DNA of 64,000 nt from Cryptomeria japonica (taxonomy: Eukaryota; Streptophyta; Pinopsida; Cupressales; Cupressaceae): NCBI RefSeq assembly GCF_030272615.1, contig NC_081405.1, positions 27,112,272-27,176,271 on the forward strand, in the 5' to 3' direction. The notes under the pieces are model-generated. The model was not told where the DNA came from. It saw nothing but the letters and a program-made list of their open reading frames with translations, and did not search any database. Shown piece after piece: positions 35,673-47,070 of the stretch; the first letter of the stretch is position 1, and every line of letters starts with the position of its first letter. The position numbers and the translations under genes are program-made.

Positions 35673-35769
35673 TCTTGTCCCTTTTGCATTTAACATCTTT
35701 TGTTGTAGATTTTTTTTTGTTGTTGTGATGTTGCAGATTTGACATTTCCGACAACATTTGGATATTTCG

Positions 35770-36035
35770 CGTCTACACAGTTTCGGATCGCGTTTTTTGA
35801 TTTTCTGCCATGTCTGTGAAATCTGGAACCGCGTCTGCGTCTTCGATAATATTTTATTTTTTTGCAGATTTCAGGAAACATGTTTGTATTCCATAGTCGC
35901 GTCTGTGAAGTCTTCAGGCGCATCTGCGTTAGGAAAATGGGTCTGCATTCGGGAGCAGCATCTGTGTCAGATATAGGCGCGTCTGTGTGTTCTAACAGTG
36001 TATATGTCTGTGACAACTGCGTTTGTGTTCGGTTG
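35770..36035 (+). repeat. Leader minisatellite 1 of B (GCGTCTGTG)
   Basis: Cores CGCGTCTACAC, CGCGTCTGCGTC, CGCGTCTGTGAAG, CGCATCTGCG, CGCGTCTGTGTG and relatives at irregular spacing. Confidence 0.7.
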
Positions 36036-36799
36036 TTACATTTTTTGGTTTCATTGATTCAGTTTTTTGTCATTCGGATTTCAGATCTGGTTTATTTTGG
36101 GCTAACATTTTCAGATCTAGCTAATGAAATTGGTGCAGTTTGTCTTGAAAGCAAAATCGTTTTGTTGAAGGCCCCTATTTTCACAAAGTCTTTTGGATTT
36201 AAAATTTACCTAACTTGTGTGCTTGCAGGAAGGGGTGATTATTTCAAACAATCCAAACTACTAATAGATCTTTGTTGCAGGTCCTTGGCAAGGGTATTTG
36301 ATCTTTATTGTGTGCCTTGTTTTCATAGATTAGCAAACACTTCAATTGGTGCACTAAAATTGAACCATTGTCTTTTGTGTCTTGAGCAATAGGCTCTTTT
36401 TGTTTAATCTTTAGAGGGCCTGTCTCCCCATGTGGTCATTAGGACTACTAGTGAGGAGAGAATGACCCAAGTGGTAGCAAAAGAAAAGCCATCTTCTTCC
36501 GAACCACTATAAACAACTGTATCCATCGTGAAAACTATGGATAGCGTGTGCTGATTAGTTCATACCGACACTATGTCTCCCCATAAACCTGTTTGATCAA
36601 ATTTATTTGATCAGTTGTAGGGCGTAACCCCTACCAGCTGGGAGCCTTCTGTATTTACAGAGCTGAAAGTGTCGCATGTATGGCCACACGAGTAGATGCC
36701 CTTACTAGCACCTTTTTGTTTTAGAAGCCAAAATCCTTCTAGTTGTTGGGGCAGGAGGTCGGACCTCTGGTAGCGGCCCACACACATACGGTTCTTAGT

Positions 36800-36905
36800 A
36801 GAGATACAAAGTTCGCCATGAGGAGTTTTCATGGGGACTGATGCTTGGCTTCCCTGAGAAGTGAGTGCCGAGGGTGGAGCCAATGGGGTCAAGCATCTAA
36901 GTATC
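36800..36905 (+). other. Conserved leader hairpin block of B
   Basis: Homologous to 4236-4355 of A. The GATGCTTG (36840-36847) and CAAGCATC (36890-36897) arms are identical in both elements and the 42-nt loop is conserved with mostly small changes. Confidence 0.6.
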
Positions 36906-37239
36906 CGCTCTGAATAGCGTAGCCTCGGGGGAAACTCTATGTGGGATCAGCAACTATTGTCTTGGCCAACCATAAGAATTGTGCTTGTCTTATTTTGAAC
37001 AATCAAACATTCAAGACCAAACACCAAAACAACGTGTCTTTTGTGTCTTCAATTGTATGCAAAACAATTTTACATCAAACAACACACTTGTCTTTGAGTC
37101 ATTTTGGGAGTCTAAACACTTGCAAACATTGAGTCCTCATCAACATTGTGTCATCTTGTCACAAAAAAAATAGTCAAACATTCAGATTTGGTCACAACAA
37201 GCAACTTCACAGATTGGAAAAATTGCACAAAGTTTGCAG

Positions 37240-37460
37240 AAACACATCTGTGTTTGACAGACCCACGTCTGTGTCATCTAAACGTGCCTATGAAGGGCAG
37301 AAATGTGTCTGTGTCTTTTGAGCAACATTGCAACATCTTAGAAACGCGTCTGTGTCTGATAGAACCACGTCTGTGTCATTTAAGCGCGTCTGTGTTTGAC
37401 AGAATAGTGTATGTGTCCTTTAAGTGCGTCTATGAAGTATACAGGCACGTCTGTGTTCAG
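37240..37460 (+). repeat. Leader minisatellite 2 of B (GCGTCTGTG)
   Basis: Cores ACACATCTGTG, CCACGTCTGTG, ACGCGTCTGTG, GCGCGTCTGTG and GGCACGTCTGTG. GGCACGTCTGTG reappears inverted as CACAGACGTGCC at 49590-49815. Confidence 0.75.
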
Positions 37461-37946
37461 GATTGAAAACTTTCATAATTCAGCAAACAAGAACAGTCAG
37501 TTTCAGACTTATTGAGCTTCCTAGGTTATTTCTCCAGGTTTTCATCTAGCATTCAACCTATCTTTGGGTCTCACAAAGTCCATCATTTCTTTACACCTTA
37601 CATTACATTCACATTTGTCTAAACTTGAGTCAAAAGGTCACTTGCTTGTCCTCATCATACTTTGTCAACACACTACATGCAACAACATTTTGCTAAGTGG
37701 TCCCTCATCAATGTCTATCACCTTTGGGTCTCATTTGGTCTTACTTGGAGTCAAGGTAAACTTACCTCATCAAGATAAACTATCATCTCTTTGGAAGTCA
37801 CACCTACTCTACTACATACATACTTGGTCTTACACTTTGGACATTGCAAGTACACCTCAGATTCATTTACATTTCATCCAACTCTTGGTCTTCCATACTC
37901 TTTCCATTTTCATCTAGTCTCACACATCTTAGTCAATACCTAGTTC

Positions 37947-39581
37947 ATGGTTGAAACTCGTTCCCAAAAATCTAGGAGAGAAGCTAAAGAGGCTCAAGAG
38001 TCCACAAACATGAGTTCTTATGAGTATGACAATGATATCTTTTTCAATTCTGATCATACTACATTACCTAACATGGATGTCTATAGAAACATTCCAAATG
38101 TTGAGCACATGGACACTACAAACAACAATGATACACACAATGACAATATGGACAACTTTTTCATACATTCAGCAGAAGTGGAAGACACCATTATGAATCC
38201 CCATTTCAATCGATTGGTTGAGGAAATAATGAGGAGAGATAGACAATACTTTCTACAAGTGATGGCACAAAGTGGAACCAAGATCCCTCATGATTTTGAC
38301 ATGTCTCAAATAATGGAAAATCGACCTTTGCAACAAACTCACTCCAACATGGATCAAAGGAGGCCTAATAGTGGAGGAAATAAAGGACCACATATGGTGC
38401 CTGAATCACCACCATCTTTGTTTCAAAAACCAGAGGTCCCATACACACATGGTCAAGCATATGATACTCACCTTCGCAAACCAATATGGAAGTCTTATGC
38501 AAAAAAATATGCTCAATCACATACCAATGCTAAGGATCAACCACCAAAGCAATTGGATATTCAAAGGTATGCTCAAAATTTGGACACAAGGAAACCCCAC
38601 GTCAAATTTGGGGGCAACACACTAGAACAAACTCATGAAATGCCTGTAGAGTATGGTATACATGGAAAAAGCAGATATTTCGTTCCTCATCATGACTCTA
38701 TACCAAGTGGTCCATATACACAACATCATTATAGACCTCCTCCATATGAACATGTGTATGATCAATATATGCAACATGCTCCTCCTCCAATTGGTGCCTC
38801 AAGCATGGGGTATGGTCCAAGAAGTCGGTCTCCACCTAAGAACAATTTGGAACAACAAATCAAGGACTTACAAAAGAAAATGGAGGACATAGATACACCA
38901 AAGCCAACATACACAATGAGAGACATATGTCCTTATCCATTTGACAAAAGCATTCCAATGCCTCCATTTCCTACACATTTTGTGACACCTAAGTTTGATA
39001 AATAGAGAGGCAAAGGGGATCCTAAGGCACACATAAGACAATTTTTCACAGCTTGCATTGAGGTAGTAGCAGAAGAGACATATTTGATGAGATTATTCCC
39101 ACAAAGCTTAGGTGATCAAGCTATGAAATGGTTCTCTCAACTCCCACCTGGAATTAAGTCATGGGGTGATCTAGCAGAGGCATTTATCCAACATTTCTCA
39201 TACAACATAGAGATAGACATATCAGTCACTACTTTGTGCAACACCAAGCAAAAGGATGGAGAATCTTTTTCATCATTTTTACAAAGATGGAGAAATCTAG
39301 CCAGCAGATGCTCTTGTGAAATTCCACAAAAACAAATGGTAGAGATGTTCACCCAGAATGTTAACAAGGACATTGGTTATGACCTAAGAAAAGCTTGTTT
39401 GTCCACTTTTAAGGACGTCATTGAAAAAGGCTTAGCGATAGAAAAGGTCCTAATTGAACAAGGAGTCATTAAGATATTCAAGGAAAACAAAGATGACTTT
39501 AAAGGAAAAGATAAGCCAAGATTTTGGAACAAAAACAAGAACATAGTCAATGATGATGTTGTTGATGCCAATACGGTATGA
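37947..39581 (+). pseudogene. B gag
   Basis: A 545-codon frame from ATG 37947 with one internal stop (TAG 39003-39005). The N-terminal third is hydrophilic (VETRSQKSRREAKEAQEST). A short coiled coil (LEQQIKDLQKKMEDI) precedes the retrotransposon gag domain (about 39010-39400) with LMRLFPQSLGDQAMKWFSQL, SWGDLAEAFIQHF and SFSSFLQRWRNLASRC. It encodes the structural protein of the virus-like particle. The frame ends in ATGA, where the next ORF starts in another frame (TGA 39579-39581, ATG 39578). Confidence 0.88.
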
Positions 39582-41602
39582 CCAAAAATTATTTTTCTGG
39601 ATCAAGCTCTACAAACAATCAAGTGAATACTCAAACAACTTCTAGATCACGAAGGAAGTACACCCCATTGGGAGAACCACTTGAGTCAGTTTTCAAGAAG
39701 CTAGTGGCAAACAAAGTAATCACAATTCCAGATTTTCCTCCATATGAGCCAAAGGTCAAACCAAATTGGTGGAATGATGATGAATATTGTGAATTTCACA
39801 AGAGAAAGGGTCTTAAAATAGGAAATTGTCATCGACTGAAGAACATCATACAAGATCTTATTGATAGAGGTGACATTGAGATTGAAGGACACTCATCCAA
39901 TCAAGAACATGAGATGTTTAAGGAACCATTCCCAAAGCATGACAAGGGAAAAGCTGCAGCCACAGATGACCAAACCAACTATAGCAAAGCATCTTATAAC
40001 TATGATTCAACTATCAATCACATCTCGATGGACAATTATGTCTCTACCATTATCATCAAGAACAAAACGCTTGAGAATTCTACCCAAAGACCCAAGATTG
40101 TCCTAAAAGGCATTGGATCTTCTTCCGAACCTACCTATGAATGTAATGTTACAACTCATTGAGGTAAATTCACTTTGCAAGGTGCTCCAGCTAAAAACAC
40201 TTCTTCCTCATCAACCAAACCTGAGTATGACCTTGTAGAACAGTTAGGGAAGACACCCGCACTCATTTCAATCCTTGAGCTCTTATGTATATCCCCCGCA
40301 CATAAAGCCATTCTTGACAAAATCTTGAGAGACACTGTTGTCCCTACTGATCTGAATGTGGACCAGTTTCAAGCCATGGTGGGATACCTTTCCATTCCAC
40401 ACTCCCTTACATTCACAGAAGCTGATGATGCCTTCGTAAGTCAACCACATAATGCACCTTTACACATCGAAGCCTTCATATACAAACATCGAATAAAACA
40501 AGTCCTAATAGATGGAGGAGCTAGTCTAAACATTTGTACATTGAGCACTATTAAACAATTGGGATATTCTGATAAAGCTGTAAATTTTACAAACAAAATT
40601 ACCATCAAAGCATATGATGATGAAGAATGTTCATCCAAGGGCACAATTACCTTACCTCTCAGAGTTGGGCCAGTTACAAAGGATGTGGTTTGTCAAGTCC
40701 TAGACCTAGATCTCACATACAATATATTACTAGGGCGTCCATGGATTCATGAAATGAGGGAAGTCCCATCTACATACCACAAATGCATTAAATTTCCTCA
40801 CAATGGAGTTGAAATAACAATTAATGGTGATCCTAATCCATACATATACTGCAATAACTTGAGACCGAAAACTGAGATGATCATTCCAAGTAATAGGGAA
40901 GTTGTCCCTTCTTTTGCATACATTGATCCTGAATCATTAAAACCTTCAACATCAAAACAAGGTGAGCTTAAAGGGAAATTTTAGGAAAAGGGCATGGGTG
41001 AATACACTTTGAATCAAACCATGTGCTTACAACAAGTAATGAGTTCACCAAAAGAATATGGAAGACCACATCCTAATAAGCAGATATCTATCATTATACT
41101 CAAATGGGACCCTACTATCTTTCAAAGATGGGGTGAACTGGAAGAGGAAGACTTATACAAAAAGCTTTACAAAGACCTTGAAAATGACACACAAGATCAC
41201 ATTAGCATACCATGTGAAAAGTATGGCAAAGGGTTCAAGATTCTACAAAAATTTGGGTATGATGGCAAAAGCCCTCTTGGCTTAAAAAAGGAAGGCATCA
41301 TTGAACCTTTACAACCTGAATTGACATTCAAAAAGGAACGCTTGAAGGGACTTGGTTTCATGACTTCCAAGGTCCACACTCAAAGGACAAAAGAAGCATT
41401 ACAAATCAAAGCTACCAAAATTCAACAAGAGAATCACTATTCCACAGACTCCAACGAATGGGAATGGGGTTCAGACAAATCCGCTAGTGACTATGAGCTC
41501 ACTGAGACATTCAGAGAGGCAGATGAACCCACAGAAGAAGAGGAATTTTATGAAAAATTCAAAGTTGGTCAAGAAACAACCTCGGAGGATCCCAAACAAT
41601 AA
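39578..41602 (+). pseudogene. B zinc finger, protease and G-patch ORF
   Basis: One frame with stops at TGA 40160 and TAG 40982. It begins with the gag-type zinc finger WWNDDEYCEFHKRKGLKIGN-C followed by HRLKNIIQDLIDRGDIE; the usual Gly-His before the last Cys is Gly-Leu here. The aspartic protease follows, with active site QVLIDGGASLNIC (about 40500-40538) and LTYNILLGRPWIH (about 40706-40744). From about 41213 comes GKGFKILQKFGYDGKSPLGL-type sequence, a G-patch RNA-binding motif. The start overlaps the gag stop (ATGA), a -1 shift in frame relative to gag. A further frameshift near 41590-41605 separates it from pol. Confidence 0.82.
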
Positions 41603-41603
41603 T

Positions 41604-42995
41604 TTGGATTTGTTCACGATCAAGACTGATGAGGAGAGTGCCAACGATGACCTTGATAACTACCTCGACATACCTGAATATAACCACATCTTCACTCTTA
41701 GCCCTGCTAACTTCGAAGACATCAAAGGCATCAAAGGCTTTCCCCTTGTTCACCACCAACTTTTTAACTGGGACCATGAAGGACCTACACAGTTTGACAC
41801 ATTCCAAAATGATGAAGCTTTTATTGACTATCTTGGCATACGAGATGATCTCCCCCCTGGGGACCATAAAGCGGGATACACTATAGAACTCATTAGAGTG
41901 GCATATTTTGGTGAGGGTGTCAGGCCTTCTAGTCGCAAAAATATAAAAATAAAAACAAACCAAGGGTCTTATGGCTAAAACCACATTGTGGCGCTGTCTG
42001 ACCCCAAAAAAGTAAAAAGAAAGGGCATATTTGAGGGCAAAAACCTCTCTGAGGCACCCGAAGATGGAAGGCTCAACATTCTCCCAGCATCATATGAGGA
42101 AAAGTCATCCATGTTGGTAGAGGAGACTATCAAAACAAACATTGGCACAGAAGAAGTTCCACACAACATATTCCTAGCTCAATCTTTGACAAAGTCAAAA
42201 AGGTCAAAATTTATAAGTTTCTTTACAGAACGACAAATCAACTTTGCATGGTCATACACTGATATGCCTGGATTGGATCTGGATTTGGTAATGCATCATT
42301 TGACAGTTAAACCGGGGGCAAAACCAGTGAAACAGAAATTGAGAAAGATGCATCCACAAGTGGCACTATTAGTCAAGGCTGAGCTTGAAAAATTATTGGA
42401 TGTCGGATTCATACGCCCAATTGATTATCCTGAATGGATCTCCAACTTAGTGCCTATCAGTAAACTAGATCATAGTATCATGATATGTACAGACTTCAGA
42501 GACATCAACAAAGCTTGTTCTAAGGATGACTTCCCATTACCAAACATAGATTTGATTGTAGATCTCACAGCAGGTCATGAAATGTTATCGTTGATGGATG
42601 GATTCTCTGGTTATAATAAAATAAAAATCACATCTGAGGATCAACACAAAACAACATTCACTTGTCCTTGGAGAACTTTATTTTGGAATGTCATGCCCTT
42701 CGGGCTAAAAAATGTAGGTGCTACATATCAAAGAGCCCTGACTACTATCTTTCATGATCTCATGCACGTTACTGTGGAAGATTATGTTGACAACCTTTTG
42801 GGCAAATCAGTGGACAGAGATACACATTTGGACATACTTTCAGTCATCTTTGATCGGTTGGAAAAGTGTAAAGTAAGATTAAACCCCAAGAAATGTGTCT
42901 TTGGAGTAACCTACGGGAAGCTCCTGGGATTCATAGTATCAAAAAGAGGAATCGAAGCCGATCCAGCAAAAGTAAAGGCCATCCTAGAGATGTAA
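41604..42995 (+). pseudogene. B pol: linker and reverse transcriptase
   Basis: Frame shared with everything down to integrase; stop TAA at 41976 and end TAA at 42993. RT motifs: KLRKMHPQVALLVKAELEKL, PIDYPEWISNLVPISKL, CTDFRDINKAC, SLMDGFSGYNKI (first catalytic Asp), MPFGLKNVGATYQRA, then YVDN in place of YVDD (about 42785-42796). The second Asp of the active site is changed to Asn by one G-to-A step, so this copy cannot have a working polymerase. LLGFIVSKRGIEADPAKVKA ends the RT. Confidence 0.92.
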
Positions 42996-44420
42996 CCACC
43001 ATGAACCATCAGTCAAATTTGATCTTTGCAAGGGAGACTCCAGTCCATACGAAGATTCATAGCACAACTTGCAGATAAGTGTAATCCTTTTCAGCACTTG
43101 CTACATAAAAACATCAAATTCAAATGGGATGATAATTGTCAACAAGCTTTCCAGACACTCAAAGATTATCTTCTGAATCCACCAGTTTTGATGCCACTAG
43201 TTCCGAACCAACCTCTATTACTATACATATCAGCTACTTCAACAGCACTGGGGGCACTCTTAGCACAACAAGTTGCTGAGGGCAAAGAAAAGGCACTATA
43301 TTATATTAGTTGCAAATTGGTGGGATATGAGCTAAACTACACACCAATTGAGTGTGCATGTCTCGTCGTGGTCTTTGCTTCATAGAAACTATGACATTAC
43401 ATGCTAACTCATAAGACTAAGTTGGTTGCAAGGATCGATACATTGAAATACCTTCTCAATAAAGCAACACTTACTGGGTGACTAGCCAAATGGGTGATGA
43501 TTCTGAGTGAATTTGACATCGAGTATGTGGACAGAAAAGCAATAAAAGGACAAGCTATCGTAGATCAGTTAGCAGATGCTCCCATGATAGATGATGTTCC
43601 TCTAATTTCAGAATTTCTAGATGAATCCATTTTAACAGTGTCACATGCAAAGCCTTGGCAATTATACTTTGATGGCTCATACACACAGCATGGGGTAGGA
43701 GCTGGCATCCTCTTCATAACTCCTCAAGGGGATTCTATATCAAAATAATATCAATTATCATTTTCCTGCACTAATAACATAGCGGAATATGAGGCATTAA
43801 CAACTGGATTACGGATTGCAATTCAGTGGAAGATCCAGGAACTTCGTGTTTTTGGAGACTCTCAACTTGTAATTCATCAAGCAACTAATGACTACCAAAC
43901 AAAGGATGAGAAATTAATGCCCTACAAAAGAATGGTGGATGACTTGAAACAACATTTCATGAAGATAGACTTTGAGCAGATACCAAGAGAGCAGAATAGA
44001 GCCGCGGATGCCATGGCTACAATTGCTTCACTAATTGATCTACCACCGAATGAGACCCACTATGAGTTCTTGGTGGATAACCTTTTGGTTCCCTCATATG
44101 AAATCACTCCTACTGAGATGATATGTGTTGTTGGTCCCGAGTCCCAGTTATATGGTTCTATTTTTGCATACCTTCGTGACAATACCCTACCTCCTGATCT
44201 ATCTAATAACCAACATCGCACTTTTATTCGCCAATCTTCTCGATACATGATTTTAGCCAATATCCTATACCGTCGAGGTCTAGATGGAACTCTTCATAGA
44301 TATTTAGAAAATGATGAAGCTCAGATTGCATTACGTGAAGTACATGAAGGGATATGTGTTCCACATTCTAGTGGTCTGACCTTAGCCAAGAAACTCATCA
44401 GGACTGGATATTACTAGCCC
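42996..44420 (+). pseudogene. B pol: RNase H and archaic RNase H
   Basis: RNase H 1 at about 43200-43600 (LYISATSTALGALLAQQ, YYISCKLVGYELNYTPIE, FDIEYVDRKAIKGQAIVDQL) is followed directly by a second RNase H (WQLYFDGSYTQHGVGAG at about 43657, NNIAEYEALTTGLRIA, VFGDSQLVIHQ, NRAADAMATIASL). The tandem pair defines the Tat lineage. Stops at 43002, 43020, 43383, 43392, about 43479, 43746 and 44415 all lie in the same frame. Confidence 0.9.
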
Positions 44421-45400
44421 AATATGGAAAAAGATTCATATCAGTTTGTCAAGAAATGTAAGCAGTGTCAACTTCATAGAGACCTCATCCATGCACCAAC
44501 ACAAGAACTTCAACCAATTGCGACTCCTTGGCCCTTCTGTCAGTGGGGACTCGATCTCATAGGCAAGATTTACCCTCCATCTTCCAATGGTCATAAATTC
44601 TTCATCACTGCCACAGAGTATTTCACAAAATGGATTGAAGCTATGCCTCTCACACAAGTCATTGGAAAAAAAATTTCTAAATTCATTCTCAACTATATCA
44701 TTTGTCAATACGGTATTCCTGTTTCCATCATCACTGATAATGGGTGTCCCTTCAAAAATCAGGATGTTCATGAACTCTGTGACCGCTTCCATATTACCCA
44801 TCATTTTTCCACACCTTATTATCCTCAAGGTAACGGTCAAGCTAAGGCGTCTAATAAAACAATCCTTAAAATCTTGAAAAAGACAGTCTATGATGTTGGC
44901 CGTAATTGGCATATCCAACTTAATCCCGCACTTTGGGCTTATTGTACAAGCGTCCACACACCTACAGGAGCTACACCCTATTCACTTGTTTATGACACCA
45001 AATCTATCTTGCCTATTGAGGTTGAGTTACTCTCTTTACGAGTCTCTTTGCAAAACATTATCAGTGATGAAGACTACAGGGTCTCTCACTTGCAAGAACT
45101 TGAATTATTGGATGAACGAAGACAAATTGCTTTTAATAATCTCAAGGCTTATCAACAATGAATGAGTCGCAGCTACAATCATAAAGTCAAGCCTCGCACA
45201 TTTGAGGTAGGTGACTTGGTTTTTAGAGAAAATCCTAAAAATCAACACATCAGCATCATATGGATATTGATCCTTATATCATCACAGCAGCATATGGATC
45301 TGGTGCATATCAACTCTCAACCACAGAGGGTGAACCTTTGGAGGATCCTATCAATAGCATGCACCTTCGTGGGTTTACACATAGCTCTCCAGAGTATCCC
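44262..45400 (+). pseudogene. B pol: integrase
   Basis: Zinc-binding part HEGICVPHSSGL ... KKCKQCQ (about 44344-44470), then the catalytic core with GLDLIGKIYPPSSNGHKFFI, PVSIITDNG and YYPQGNGQAKASNKTI. The third catalytic residue, Glu in E0 (QVEASNK), is Lys here (QAKASNK), again a G-to-A change. The C-terminal part has ELELLDERRQIAFNNL and RTFEVGDLVFREN; after a frameshift or short deletion near 45240, ITAAYGSGAYQLSTTEGEPL continues in another frame to about 45400. Stops at 44415 and 45159. Confidence 0.9.
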
Positions 45401-45452
45401 AAAAATTCAAAAAATACAAAAAAAAATCATAAAACATAAAAAAATCGCTACT

Positions 45453-45585
45453 TGGTGAAAACCTAGCAAACAGGCGCCTTGTGACAAAAAAAAAAAAGTA
45501 AATAAAAATAAATTCGTCCAACGGTGAAAACCACTTCGGTGGGCCCTGGGCAAGTACCATGGTGAAAACCAGGTCACCGACGCCA
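45453..45585 (+). other. GTGAAAACC module of B, three copies
   Basis: GTGAAAACCTAGCAAACAGG (45454-45473), GTGAAAACCACTTCGGTGGG (45533-45552, a CCAC-TTCG-GTGG hairpin with a very stable UUCG loop), GGGCAAGTACCATG, then GTGAAAACCAGGTCACCGAC (from about 45562). Confidence 0.75.
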
Positions 45586-47070
45586 TACATAGAGGCATTG
45601 CTCCTCCCTCCTTCAGGATTCCATCGCATCCTTTCACATTGCACACACTCACGACCTATTCATTCATAATAAACTTATCCACTCCCATCATGGCTTGTTA
45701 TTGATCTACCTAAGATTGGTTAGCCATTCATAATAAACCTCCCTTTTTCACCCCTTTCCATCCATAATAAATCAGCTCCTATCTGTGGCTAAGGCAAATC
45801 CTACGTCTAGTAATGGGTGTGGAACTAAGAACATCACATGTTTCGAGGAGTACAGTTTCTTCCAGTTTTCTTCAGTCTATCCGTGCACAATCCACAATAA
45901 AGAAACACTTGCATCGTCAATCTGCAATAAAGTTTCATCTTCTCCACAATAAAGTATCAATTTCATGGATTCAGTCAGTTTCAAATGAGACACAACAACA
46001 ACAATGGGCATCAACAAATCAAATCTTTCAATAGACTCAGACAACATATGGTTCAGTGCGCTCTATCCTTTTTGTGAAAGTAAACATTGTGACCACAATC
46101 AAATAAGACTTATACAAGTGACAAGAGACACTAAACTTGAGGACTACAGTGGATGTTGGTGTCGAGTCTTGGTTTTTTTTTTTTTAATCTTTTTGGTGAC
46201 ATGTCTTTTAGCTTTTCCAGGATGTCTCTGACTAGGGATTCTATCTCCAGGATGTCTTTGACTAGAAAGGCGAGGATGGGGTATCGTCACCTATTTTTCT
46301 TTTGCTGTCTATGGATTGTCTCTTAGTAATGCTATGACTTGTCCAAGGATATGAGGACACTAAGAGTCTCATATGAACTGGGGCATTCCTTATTTGTGAC
46401 TGTCTTATCTCCATGCAAATAGGTATAATGACTTTCTGGGTCGAACATATGCCTCGATTGTCATAACCTACTTGCTATAATAAAGCTCAATGATGATAAC
46501 GCACAAGAAGCTCTTTTCACTTCCATATCTTCTATCTTTCATCCCCCGTTCTTGATTGACTTCCATCGTCCTTCTTGAGTTCGTGTAGCCTGCTATCACA
46601 TGATTGAGTATAATGACACGCTAAAAACATTTGCATCTCATGTAGTTTCACCTGCATTACCACATATAAGCATTTCATACATACATATAGATATCACAAT
46701 TACATCACATCCTACACATAACACATGTTAGCACATTTTACATTTGCATTATCATATCCATCTGCATTTCATACATTTGCATTTGCATAACATTTTAAAA
46801 AACATAAAAGAACAAAAAACATTGCATTGCATCATATACATATTTGCATCCATATCATAATCATCACATATAAACATACATCATAAAACATCTCATCACA
46901 TAGGTACACATGCATATAGTTGCCGCAAAGATGAATCATCTCATATATATAATCATAAGTGTCATGATACAATGATGTCAAAATACATATGACTACAATC
47001 ACCCGCAGGTGTCTACATCATAATACAAAATGGTACAAAACTGATACATAGGAAGCCCTCTATGGCTATG
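45586..47070. other. Non-coding 3' region of B
   Basis: CAT- and ACATA-rich (46600-46990), no gene. It corresponds to 16.3-17.9 kb in E0 and 8.3-10.4 kb in A, and probably contains the 3' end of the antisense PMD transcript. Confidence 0.5.

Larger units (their letters stand above)
35673..37946 (+). other. Untranslated leader of B
   Basis: 2.3 kb without a credible gene. It contains two GCGTCTGTG minisatellite arrays, a segment homologous to the leader of A (36460-36905) with the conserved hairpin, and ends at the gag ATG. The 176-codon frame at 35862-36392 is a translation of the minisatellite and flanking sequence. Confidence 0.65.

Noticed and set aside
35862-36392. 176-codon frame before gag in B
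   Set aside because: Cys/Val-rich translation of the leader minisatellite; not present as protein in A.
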